Part shown: piece after piece, positions 25,013 through 32,511 of the stretch
Layout: every line of letters begins with the position of its first letter
Position numbering within the stretch: the stretch's first letter is position 1
Source of the DNA: Algoriphagus sp. NG3
GTDB lineage: Bacteria > Bacteroidota > Bacteroidia > Cytophagales > Cyclobacteriaceae
Direction of reading: 5' to 3'
Assembly (NCBI RefSeq): GCF_034119865.1
Contig: NZ_CP139421.1
Coordinates: 2,852,001-2,916,000 of the forward strand
Length of the DNA: 64,000 nt
Translations under genes and position numbers: made by a program
Notes under the pieces: model-generated
Database searches by the model: none
What the model saw: the letters and a program-made list of their open reading frames with translations, nothing else
What the model was told of the DNA's origin: nothing

Positions 25013-25987
25013 ATGAAAGCCATCGTATTCAAAAAGTACGGAAAACCAGAAAAGGTACTGGAATTGAAAGAAATGGCTATGCCTATTCCTAAAGAAAATG
25101 AGGTTTTGATTAAAATCCATACCACTGCTATCAATGATTATGATTGGAGTATGGTCAGAGGGAAGCCTTATTTGTATAGACTGATGTTCGGAATGTTCAA
25201 GCCCAGGCATCCAATCACTGGAATGGAACTGGCGGGAATAGTTGAAGGAATTGGGGCAAAAGTAAGCAAGCTGAAAATTGGGGACGCCGTGTATGGCGAT
25301 ATATCACAATTCGGTTTCGGGACTTTTGCGGAGCACATCAGTATTCATGAAGATGCAGTCCTAATCAAGCCTGATGAGCTGCGTTTTGAACTTGCAGCTG
25401 CCATTCCCCATGCCTCTACCCTAGCCATGCAAGCACTTCGGGATATAGGAAAAATGGAGCAAGGACAGAAAGTACTCATTAACGGTGGCGGTGGCGGTGT
25501 AGGTACTATAGCTCTTCAACTGGCAAAACTCAAGAACTGTGAAGTAACCGGTGTGGACTCTGACGGAAAATCAGCTATGATGAAGTCACTTGGCTTCGAT
25601 CAGGTGTTTGATTATAAAATGGTTGACTTCACAAAGACCGGAAAAACCTATGACCTAATCCTGGATTGTAAAACAAACAAATCCCCATTCTCATACCTAA
25701 GAGCTTTGCGACCAACTGGAATCTATGTGACCATTGGTGGGGATCTCGGTAGTTTAATCTCAGTCCTTTTTTGGGGTAAGGTTTTCTCCCTATTTTCATC
25801 AAAAAAACTTCGAATCCTTAGTTTAAAACCAAATGAAGGGCTGGATGAAATCGCCCAACTGGTCATCCAAAATAAAATCAAACCTGAAATAGACGGCTCT
25901 TATCCACTTGAAGATACAGCTAGACTAATTCAATACTTTGGAGAAGGAAAGCATAAGGGGAAAATTGTGATTAAGTTGAATAGATGA
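25013..25987 (+). CDS. NAD(P)-dependent alcohol dehydrogenase / quinone reductase family (MDR)
   Basis: 324 residues of the medium-chain dehydrogenase/reductase superfamily, zinc-independent type. The GroES-like N-terminal part contains TTAINDYDW and TGMELAGIVEGIG. The Rossmann nucleotide site is INGGGGGVGTIALQLAK (about 157-173). The catalytic zinc Cys/His ligands and the structural four-cysteine loop of classical alcohol dehydrogenases are absent. Such proteins reduce quinones or enones with NADPH. It stands alone, between a terminator and a small exported protein gene. Confidence 0.9.
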   Translation: MKAIVFKKYGKPEKVLELKEMAMPIPKENEVLIKIHTTAINDYDWSMVRGKPYLYRLMFGMFKPRHPITGMELAGIVEGIGAKVSKLKIGDAVYGDISQFGFGTFAEHISIHEDAVLIKPDELRFELAAAIPHASTLAMQALRDIGKMEQGQKVLINGGGGGVGTIALQLAKLKNCEVTGVDSDGKSAMMKSLGFDQVFDYKMVDFTKTGKTYDLILDCKTNKSPFSYLRALRPTGIYVTIGGDLGSLISVLFWGKVFSLFSSKKLRILSLKPNEGLDEIAQLVIQNKIKPEIDGSYPLEDTARLIQYFGEGKHKGKIVIKLNR

Positions 25988-26112
25988 TCAGTAGTAAGAA
26001 AGTAGTTAATTTGACCTTATTGAAATTCTCTGTAATTTATATGCATTTAAATCCTTCACTTTAGTTTTTCACTATTTAGCCATACTTAACCAAGAAATTT
26101 AGTTTAAAAACC

Positions 26113-26481
26113 ATGAAAAAGACAAGAGTTAAAACCCTCGTTATTTTAGGAGGAATTATTTTGCTCAGCAATTTTATGTCAGGATATATTAATTTATTCA
26201 CTGAAGGAATAATTACAACTGATCTTTATCAGAGTGATAAGGCCGAATTTGAATTCATGACCGCACCTGCAAAAAGCAGAGATATTAAAATGATGGAAAG
26301 TGAATTTAACAACTTTAAGCAATCAAATCCTGAATATAAAGACTTGAAACTTTATAGAACTTTTAAGAAAAAACCCTTTGAATTTTGGAATTGGTATGCT
26401 TACCTGACTGATCCTAAGTATCAATATGAATATCAGAATGAAATAGATCTAAAAACTGGAAAAGTAACTTCTGGAAGCTAA
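26113..26481 (+). CDS. Hypothetical membrane-anchored protein
   Basis: 122 residues. The N-terminus has one hydrophobic segment (about 8-26, TLVILGGIILLSNFMSGYI) acting as a signal anchor. The rest is polar, with many aromatic residues (FWNWYAYLTDPKYQYEYQNE), and ends in KTGKVTSGS. No family is recognised. The ATG and lack of competing frames support it as a real gene. Confidence 0.6.
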   Translation: MKKTRVKTLVILGGIILLSNFMSGYINLFTEGIITTDLYQSDKAEFEFMTAPAKSRDIKMMESEFNNFKQSNPEYKDLKLYRTFKKKPFEFWNWYAYLTDPKYQYEYQNEIDLKTGKVTSGS

Positions 26482-26626
26482 AAGTAAAATAGGATATAAT
26501 CATCATCTCTGTAGATGAGTTAAAGTATTGAAGGAAAAATTTGGCAAGGAGTGGTTCCATTAATGAAAGTAATAAGTGGAATGATTCCCCTTAGTTTTGT
26601 TTCTATCCCTACTTTCATAAATCTAA

Positions 26627-26713
26627 CCTGTCCAGCTTCTGGAGAAGCAGGGCAACTCTAAAGCTACTCCCCTTGCGTAATCCTAATCCTCCGCAACCTT
26701 TGTGGTTAAAAAA
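26627..26713. repeat. Dispersed hairpin repeat plus CTCTGCG-type tail
   Basis: It begins CCTGTCCAGCTTCTGGAGAA, where GCTTCTGGAGAAGC is a perfect hairpin, and ends with CTTGCGTAATCC…CTTTGTGGTTAAAA. A closely similar unit is at 32351-32425, and a split one at 35672-35806. The GTG inside its right end (26702) creates a false upstream start for the next gene. Confidence 0.8.
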
Positions 26714-26734
26714 ATCACTAGTTTCACACTTATA

Positions 26735-27316
26735 ATGACAGCCCTCGAACAAAATATAATAAGCTACTTTGGAATGATGCGCGAGGATAGTTTACAGGCT
26801 ATTAGCTCACGCTTTCACCCGGAAACGCTGAAAAAGGGAAATTACTTTTTGAAAACAGGTAAACCCTGTAACAAGCTTAGTTTCGTTAAATCAGGGCTTA
26901 TGAGAATTTACAAGCAAACGGAAGACAAGGAAGTCACTCAATGGATTTCTAGTCCAGGTTACTTTGTGGCAGATCTCTCCAGTTTACTTTTTGGCAGCCC
27001 GGCTCGCTGGACTATCGAAGCCTTGACAGATGCTGAGCTTTTCACCATCAGCGGAGAGGATTATAAATCCATCGGAAATGTTGTTCCCAATTGGCATGAA
27101 CTTGAAAAATTATTTATCGCCAAATGCTTTACCTTTTTGGAAGACCGTGTATTCACCCATTTGTCCATGACTGCCGAGGAACGTTATTTGCATTTCTTTG
27201 AGTATAATAAGGAGCTTTTCAACCAAGTTCCACTCCAATACATCGCATCAATGCTTGGCATGACACCGGAGACATTCAGCAGAATCAGAAATAAACAACT
27301 CAGCTCAACTTCTTGA
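26735..27316 (+). CDS. Crp/Fnr-family transcriptional regulator
   Basis: 193 residues from the ATG at 26735 (MTALEQNIISYFGMM…). The in-frame GTG at 26702 lies inside a dispersed repeat and is rejected. The cyclic-nucleotide-binding-like beta-roll spans about 20-110 (LKKGNYFLKTGKPC, LSFVKSGLMRIYK, GYFVADLSSLLFG). The dimerisation helix is followed by a helix-turn-helix at about 165-185 (YIASMLGMTPETFSRIRN). The ligand-binding residues of cAMP-CRP are not conserved, as in most Bacteroidota members. It may regulate the DUF4260 gene 63 bases downstream. Confidence 0.92.
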   Translation: MTALEQNIISYFGMMREDSLQAISSRFHPETLKKGNYFLKTGKPCNKLSFVKSGLMRIYKQTEDKEVTQWISSPGYFVADLSSLLFGSPARWTIEALTDAELFTISGEDYKSIGNVVPNWHELEKLFIAKCFTFLEDRVFTHLSMTAEERYLHFFEYNKELFNQVPLQYIASMLGMTPETFSRIRNKQLSSTS

Positions 27317-27379
27317 TATTTATCAAGAGCGCCCTCCCTTCTACTTCCCAATTTTGCCTCCACACTAATTCACTTAAAA

Positions 27380-27748
27380 ATGAGGGACTTAATAAAATTG
27401 GAAGAAGCAGCAATGTTCCTGCTGAGCATTTATTTATTCAGCACATTAGACTTTGCCTGGTGGTGGTTTCCAGCACTCTTGTTGGTTCCTGATGTAGGAA
27501 TGATCGGGTATTTATTCAACCCGAAAACTGGAGCATATATCTATAATATTTTCCATCACCGATTGGTGGCTGCAGGTGTCGCTTGCTACGGACTGGGATT
27601 TGAAAATGAGTATTGGGTACTTTCCGGAATCATACTTTTCGCTCACATTTCCTTTGATAGAATGATGGGCTATGGCTTGAAATTCAAAGATAGTTTTCAG
27701 CATACGCATCTGGGAACGGTAGGAAAAATGGAGAAAATCAAGGACTAG
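27380..27748 (+). CDS. DUF4260 family membrane protein
   Basis: 122 residues with three or four hydrophobic segments. Family-like motifs include the N-terminal LIKLEEAAMFLLSIYLF, WWWFPALLLVPDVGMIGY, NIFHHR and the C-terminal GLKFKDSFQHTHLG. DUF4260 has no known function. It follows the Crp/Fnr gene at 63 bases, a frequent pairing of a regulator and its target. A copy of its last 20 or so codons reappears at 29011-29082. Confidence 0.9.
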   Translation: MRDLIKLEEAAMFLLSIYLFSTLDFAWWWFPALLLVPDVGMIGYLFNPKTGAYIYNIFHHRLVAAGVACYGLGFENEYWVLSGIILFAHISFDRMMGYGLKFKDSFQHTHLGTVGKMEKIKD

Positions 27749-27847
27749 CATACGAAAATTCAAATACAATTAACTCATTTTCAGATAATTGTTTTGATTA
27801 ATCACTATTTTATGTAAATTAGGAATCTCATTCCAAAATTACATAAA

Positions 27848-28993
27848 ATGGATTACTTTGATAGGGATATTAAAAACAAGGCACTTAACCTTTTGAGCAA
27901 ATTCCCCTTATTAGCTATTACTGGCCCCCGCCAATCCGGAAAAACAACTTTCGCCAAAAGATTGAGACCAGATTTTACTTATGTAAATCTCGAATTGCCG
28001 GAAGCAAGGAATTTTGCTAAATCTGATCCTCTGGCCTTTCTCAGATCTTATCAAAATGGAGTTATTTTGGATGAAGTCCAGTGGGTACCAGAGTTATTCT
28101 CCTATTTACAGGTATTGACTGACGAAAGAAATATACCGGGAGAATATATACTTACCGGGTCTCAAAATTTCCTCCTTTCTAATCAAATCACCCAATCCCT
28201 AGCCGGACGGGTGGCTATGCTGAACTTACTTCCATTTTCAAAGGCAGAACTAACCCCTCATATCCAACTGCAATCATGGGAAGCCCTGACTGTAAATGGT
28301 GGGTATCCTAGAAAATATCAGTTTGACATCTCTCCAAACGACTACTATCCCAATTACATCCAAACTTACATCGAGCGTGACGTAAGGCAGATCCTAAATG
28401 TGATGGATTTGGGTAATTTTCAAAAGTTTCTCCAATTGCTAGCAGGAAGAGTGGGTCAGATCTTCAATCAAAGCAATTTCTCAAATGAATTGGGAATCGA
28501 TCAGAAAACCGTAAATGCTTGGCTTTCCGTACTGGAAACATCTTTCATTGCATTTAGACTTCCCTCTTATTATCGCAATTTTAATAAACGGATTTTGAAG
28601 TCTCCGAAAGTGTATTTTTACGATACAGGTGTACTATGCAGTCTATTGGGAATCAAACGTGCAGAAGATTTGAATGTGCATTTTGCACGGGGTTCCTTAT
28701 TTGAAAACCTGGTAATTCTGGAACTTATGAAAAAAGAACTCAATGCTGGAAATACTCCTTCCATATTTTATTGGAGGGACAGCAACCAAAATGAAGTGGA
28801 TCTTTTGCAAGAAAATGACGGGAAATTGACGGCTATAGAAATCAAATCTTCGGAAACTTATCATTCAGATTTTCTGAAAGGGTTGAAGTACTTCCAAAAA
28901 ATAGCTCCCGAAGGTACTGCGAAACTTATCTATGCGGGGAATATAGACCATGAGCGAGATGGAATACAGATTAGTAATTTTCAAAATTTATAA
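27848..28993 (+). CDS. AAA_14 / DUF4143 ATP-binding protein
   Basis: 381 residues. An N-terminal AAA+ ATPase domain (PF13173) has Walker A GPRQSGKTT (26-34), Walker B GVILDEVQ (71-78) and the sensor segment LTGSQNFLLS, then SLAGRVAMLNL. A C-terminal DUF4143 domain (about 190-340) has a nuclease-like core with FYWRDSNQNEVDLL and AIEIKSSETY, the D-ExK-type pattern of PD-(D/E)XK folds. The family is widespread and often horizontally transferred; its role is unsettled, with a link to defence or toxin-like systems proposed. DUF4260 tails lie on both sides, suggesting insertion. Confidence 0.92.
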   Translation: MDYFDRDIKNKALNLLSKFPLLAITGPRQSGKTTFAKRLRPDFTYVNLELPEARNFAKSDPLAFLRSYQNGVILDEVQWVPELFSYLQVLTDERNIPGEYILTGSQNFLLSNQITQSLAGRVAMLNLLPFSKAELTPHIQLQSWEALTVNGGYPRKYQFDISPNDYYPNYIQTYIERDVRQILNVMDLGNFQKFLQLLAGRVGQIFNQSNFSNELGIDQKTVNAWLSVLETSFIAFRLPSYYRNFNKRILKSPKVYFYDTGVLCSLLGIKRAEDLNVHFARGSLFENLVILELMKKELNAGNTPSIFYWRDSNQNEVDLLQENDGKLTAIEIKSSETYHSDFLKGLKYFQKIAPEGTAKLIYAGNIDHERDGIQISNFQNL

Positions 28994-29010
28994 TCAATTA
29001 CAATAAGGAG

Positions 29011-29082
29011 CTTGGCTTGAAATTCAACGACAGCTTTCACCTTACGCATCTTAGAGGGATTGGAAAAGCAAAGACTTATTAG
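29011..29082 (+). pseudogene. Duplicate C-terminal fragment of DUF4260
   Basis: The frame reads LGLKFNDSFHLTHLRGIGKA then KTY and a stop. It aligns with the end of the intact DUF4260 protein at 27680-27748 (GLKFKDSFQHTHLGTVGK). No start or membrane part is present. It lies 17 bases after the AAA_14/DUF4143 gene. Confidence 0.8.
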
Positions 29083-29194
29083 GATTGTAAAACAAACCCA
29101 TAAATCCGACTCCGTTCCTTTTCGCTAGACACATACTGATGAAACTTAATTCCTTTTCTCAGACTTAGTTACAATAGAATTTAGAGAATACCCT

Positions 29195-29698
29195 ATGAGC
29201 AGAGGATTTGTAAAAGAAGATGATCAGGAAGAGACACCTCTTGTACCACCAAGAGCTGATTTACCAGAAGGGGTTACGAATTATGTCACCGAAAATGGAA
29301 TGGCAGAATTACTAGCCGAAAAAAAAGCACTGATCGGCGAGAAGTCTGCAATAGATGCTTCTACAGAACAGGAAAAACGCATCGCCTCTAATTTCATCAA
29401 TGCAAAAATCCGCTTGCTTGAAGATCGGATTGCCTCTTCCAAAATAGTAGCATTAGATGAACAGCCAAAAAATGAAATCCGCTTTGGAGCGACAGTGACA
29501 CTGCAGATCGGAAAAAGTACTAAAACCCTAACTTATCAGATCGTTGGTGTGGACGAAGCAGACATTGCCAAAAGCAAAATATCCTTTATTTCACCGATTG
29601 CCAAGGTATTGATCGGTAAGAAAACAGGAGAAAAGGCAATCTTAAAGCTGGCTAAAAAAGACAGCATTTTTGAAGTGATGGAAATCAACTATTTGTAG
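29195..29698 (+). CDS. GreA/GreB-family transcription elongation factor
   Basis: 167 residues. The N-terminal part (about 10-85) is a coiled coil rich in charged residues, with GMAELLAEKKALIGEKSAI; the C-terminal FKBP-like domain contains IRFGATVTLQIG, YQIVGVDEAD, KISFISPIAKVLIGKK and EVMEINYL. These match GreB-like secondary-channel factors, which stimulate RNA polymerase to cleave backtracked transcripts. The tip residues, normally two acidic ones, cannot be assigned with certainty, so it could also be an inhibitory paralogue. Confidence 0.85.
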   Translation: MSRGFVKEDDQEETPLVPPRADLPEGVTNYVTENGMAELLAEKKALIGEKSAIDASTEQEKRIASNFINAKIRLLEDRIASSKIVALDEQPKNEIRFGATVTLQIGKSTKTLTYQIVGVDEADIAKSKISFISPIAKVLIGKKTGEKAILKLAKKDSIFEVMEINYL

Positions 29699-29857
29699 TT
29701 TATTGAAGATATTTTTGCCCATGCATTTTTTGGGATGGAAATTGAACTAGTGATTACAAATCCCAATGAACCCCCATCTTTTCCTCTCATCATAAGTATG
29801 CTGAATATCTAAACTTGTACCTATAATGTTTAGTTAATAAAACTAAAAGACGGGAAA

Positions 29858-31363
29858 ATGGAAGAAACAACAGTCGGAATTATTGGTGGAGGAGCCTGCG
29901 GAGTCGCCGCATTAGCAGAGCTGATGGTTCAGCTAAAAATTACCGGTAAACATAAAACCACCCAAATTTTACTAATAGAAAGGCGGAGCGAGCTAGGAGT
30001 AGGACTCGCTTTCAGTACCGATCAGCCAGGTCATTTGTTAAACACTCAAGCAGACCTAATGGGCATACATTCCTTTGAGCCAAAGCACTTTTCGACTTGG
30101 CTGAAAAATCATGAAGAAGACGTGACACATGAGGTGAAGGGAGAAAACACGCTAGATGACTCCTACACCACGCGCCGTCTCTATGGGGATTATATCCACG
30201 AGCAGGCCAAGTACTACCTCAATGAAGCCAAGGAGATTGGATTAAACATTGAAGTCATCCACGATGAAGCTATTGACCTTATACCTGAGAATGGCCATTG
30301 GAAAATTGAGCTTGCAAATGAACCAAGCAGAAATGTTGACCACGTAATCCTAGTGCCCGGCACTCCAAAACCCAATAATTTTTCAGAATTTGATGAACTG
30401 GATTCTTATTTTGGGTTTCCATGGCCAAGCGAGCCAATAATTAACGGAACACCTAAAGATGCTGATGTATCCATATTGGGCTCCAGCCTCAGTGCCATTG
30501 ATGCAATCATGACACTAGCCGATAGTGGGCACCACGGAAAAATCAGTCTTTTTTCCCTGGATGGCCTGATGCCCCGGGTACAGCCTAAAGAAGAATCTTC
30601 CTATGAAAGAAAGTTTTTGACGCTAGCGTGCGCACATCAAATTCGCCGTACAGCATGGAGGCAACCTAAAATTAAAGAGTTGTTCAGGTTATTTCAGCAG
30701 GAGGCTGAACACTACATAGGCCATTCCATTGACTGGAAAAAAACAGGACGAAAGGGGATTCCAGCGCAGCAGCTTCTGGCAGAAGATATCGGGATCGCTG
30801 AGAATGGTGGCGATGCATTTATCAACATTTTGTACAGCCTACGCTACGAGGCATCTCAGATTTGGGAATGGCTTTCTGTTGATGAAAAGCAAAGATTTAA
30901 GAAATGGCTAGGTTCTTATTGGACGATAACCCGCCATGGGATGCCCTTGGTCAATGCCAAAAGATTAAATGAACTGTTTAAAGACGGGAAACTGGAAGTC
31001 AACTCTCCAATGCATGAGGTCACGTATGATGATGCAAAGAAAAAATTCGTACTCGAGTATGGGGATGGAAAACGACATGAAGCAAGTTATTTAATCAACG
31101 CAACGGGTCCGGCTACAAAAATAGAAAAGATGAAATCCACCTTAATGCAAAATTTATTAAAAAGTGGAGTAATAGAAACCTATCCCGTTGGGGGAATCCA
31201 TATAGATCCTGACAAAATGGAAGTCATCAGCTCAAAAAAGCCCCATAAAAATCTCTATGCGGCAGGGCACATTTGCAATGGAATATTGCTGGATGTGAAT
31301 GCAGTTTGGTTTAATGTAAAGTCCATTTCAACACTTTGTAAGCACATCACAAAAAACATATGA
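29858..31363 (+). CDS. FAD/NAD(P)-binding protein (NAD_binding_9 family)
   Basis: 501 residues. The N-terminal Rossmann motif GIIGGGACGVAAL (about 8-20) and ERRSELGVGLAFST define PF13454. Later segments include HLLNTQADLMG, a second dinucleotide motif ILGSSLSAIDAIMTLA and YLINATGPA; a C-terminal Cys/His-containing segment is YAAGHICNGI. Members are flavoproteins of uncertain substrate. The AEC transporter gene starts 1 base after its stop, so enzyme and transporter are cotranscribed and probably act on the same metabolite. Confidence 0.88.
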   Translation: MEETTVGIIGGGACGVAALAELMVQLKITGKHKTTQILLIERRSELGVGLAFSTDQPGHLLNTQADLMGIHSFEPKHFSTWLKNHEEDVTHEVKGENTLDDSYTTRRLYGDYIHEQAKYYLNEAKEIGLNIEVIHDEAIDLIPENGHWKIELANEPSRNVDHVILVPGTPKPNNFSEFDELDSYFGFPWPSEPIINGTPKDADVSILGSSLSAIDAIMTLADSGHHGKISLFSLDGLMPRVQPKEESSYERKFLTLACAHQIRRTAWRQPKIKELFRLFQQEAEHYIGHSIDWKKTGRKGIPAQQLLAEDIGIAENGGDAFINILYSLRYEASQIWEWLSVDEKQRFKKWLGSYWTITRHGMPLVNAKRLNELFKDGKLEVNSPMHEVTYDDAKKKFVLEYGDGKRHEASYLINATGPATKIEKMKSTLMQNLLKSGVIETYPVGGIHIDPDKMEVISSKKPHKNLYAAGHICNGILLDVNAVWFNVKSISTLCKHITKNI

Positions 31364-31364
31364 T

Positions 31365-32285
31365 ATGGAAGTAGTTTTAGGATTATATAAAAATCTTCTT
31401 CCTGTACTTGCGTTTATTGCAGTTGGCTATTTTTTAAAAAAGCGGTTTGATATTAAACCCAAATTCATTTCCGTTCCTTTGGTTTTTTTCCTTCTTCCCA
31501 TTTTGGTCATCTACAATTTTTCTGAGGCAGACACATCCAAAATAATCGTCATGCCTATCGTGTCTTTTTTGATTGCTTTAGCCATGAACCTTCCTGCATG
31601 CTTAGCGAACAAAAGGATTGCCAAGGAAGATGAGGATCCTAACTTGTTAAAGAGCTCCTTCACATTCTTCAACGTGCTTTTTTTTGGAATACCAGTCGTT
31701 ACAGCATTGTTTGATGAGGGAGCTACAAGCGTTCTGATCTGCCTATATTTAGGCACAGCCTTGTATGGAAATACGATTGGATATTTTCAAGTGGCAAAGA
31801 CCAAGCTCTCCACCAAAAAATCATTGAAAGAAATGGTGAAAATACCGTTTCTCTATACTTTCATAGTTGCCATAGGTATAAAAGTGTGGGGTGTAAAAAT
31901 GCCAGAGGAGGCAGCTCCAGTTATGGATGTGACGAGCTGGGTAGTCTCTGCGCTAGGGATGATGATCGTGGGAATACACCTTACTGACGTCAATTTCAAA
32001 AATATAAACTTTCCATATTTTGGAAAAATATTGGGTTTTAGGACACTAGCAGCCATGCTTCTGTCAGCAGTAATTATCGGCAGCGAATATTTACTCTGGG
32101 AAAATCTGGAAACTGAAGACTACATGATGCTGATTTTAATCCCATTTCTGCCAGTCGCTTCCAATATTTCCTTATTCGCTTCTTATCTGGAGACAGAGCA
32201 GGAACGGTTTTCATTGGTCGTAGTGCTATCTATTGGGCTTTCACTAGTTCTGGTACCGATAGTAGCTCAATTTTTCCCAGCTTAG
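31365..32285 (+). CDS. AEC-family (auxin efflux carrier) transporter
   Basis: 306 residues with about ten hydrophobic segments arranged as in the AEC/BASS-type fold. Typical are the N-terminal LPVLAFIAVGYFLKKRF, the FVFFNVLFFGIPV-like segment near 105, and the conserved SALGMMIVGIHL around 195. Bacterial members export or import dicarboxylates such as malate or malonate, but specificity cannot be read from sequence. The ATG follows the flavoprotein stop by 1 base. Confidence 0.88.
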   Translation: MEVVLGLYKNLLPVLAFIAVGYFLKKRFDIKPKFISVPLVFFLLPILVIYNFSEADTSKIIVMPIVSFLIALAMNLPACLANKRIAKEDEDPNLLKSSFTFFNVLFFGIPVVTALFDEGATSVLICLYLGTALYGNTIGYFQVAKTKLSTKKSLKEMVKIPFLYTFIVAIGIKVWGVKMPEEAAPVMDVTSWVVSALGMMIVGIHLTDVNFKNINFPYFGKILGFRTLAAMLLSAVIIGSEYLLWENLETEDYMMLILIPFLPVASNISLFASYLETEQERFSLVVVLSIGLSLVLVPIVAQFFPA

Positions 32286-32350
32286 CAGCGAGATTTTCAA
32301 GTATTTCATGAAATATATAGCTATACCTTTCTATTAAGACACTCTTAAAA

Positions 32351-32425
32351 TCCAGCTTCTGAAGAAGCAGGACAACTCTATAACTGCTCCCTCTGCGTAA
32401 TCCTCCGCTGTCTTTGCGGTAAAAT
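32351..32425. repeat. Dispersed hairpin repeat plus CTCTGCG-type tail
   Basis: TCCAGCTTCTGAAGAAGCAG opens it and CTCTGCGTAATCC…CTTTGCGGTAAAA closes it. It closely matches 26627-26713 over its entire length. Confidence 0.8.
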
Positions 32426-32480
32426 AAGAATGAAAGCATAATTGATCTCCCAATCATGCCTCCGAAATAGGGTTTTTCCC

Positions 32481-32488
32481 TATTTTTG
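32481..32488 (+). promoter_or_regulatory. -7 promoter box of valS
   Basis: TATTTTTG fits TAnnTTTG and lies 23 bases before the valS ATG. Confidence 0.5.
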
Positions 32489-32511
32489 CCCCTCTAAATA
32501 ATCATCCGAAT

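Noticed and set aside
26702..26734. Upstream GTG start for the Crp/Fnr gene
   Set aside because: The GTG belongs to the TTTGTGGTTAAAA end of a dispersed repeat.
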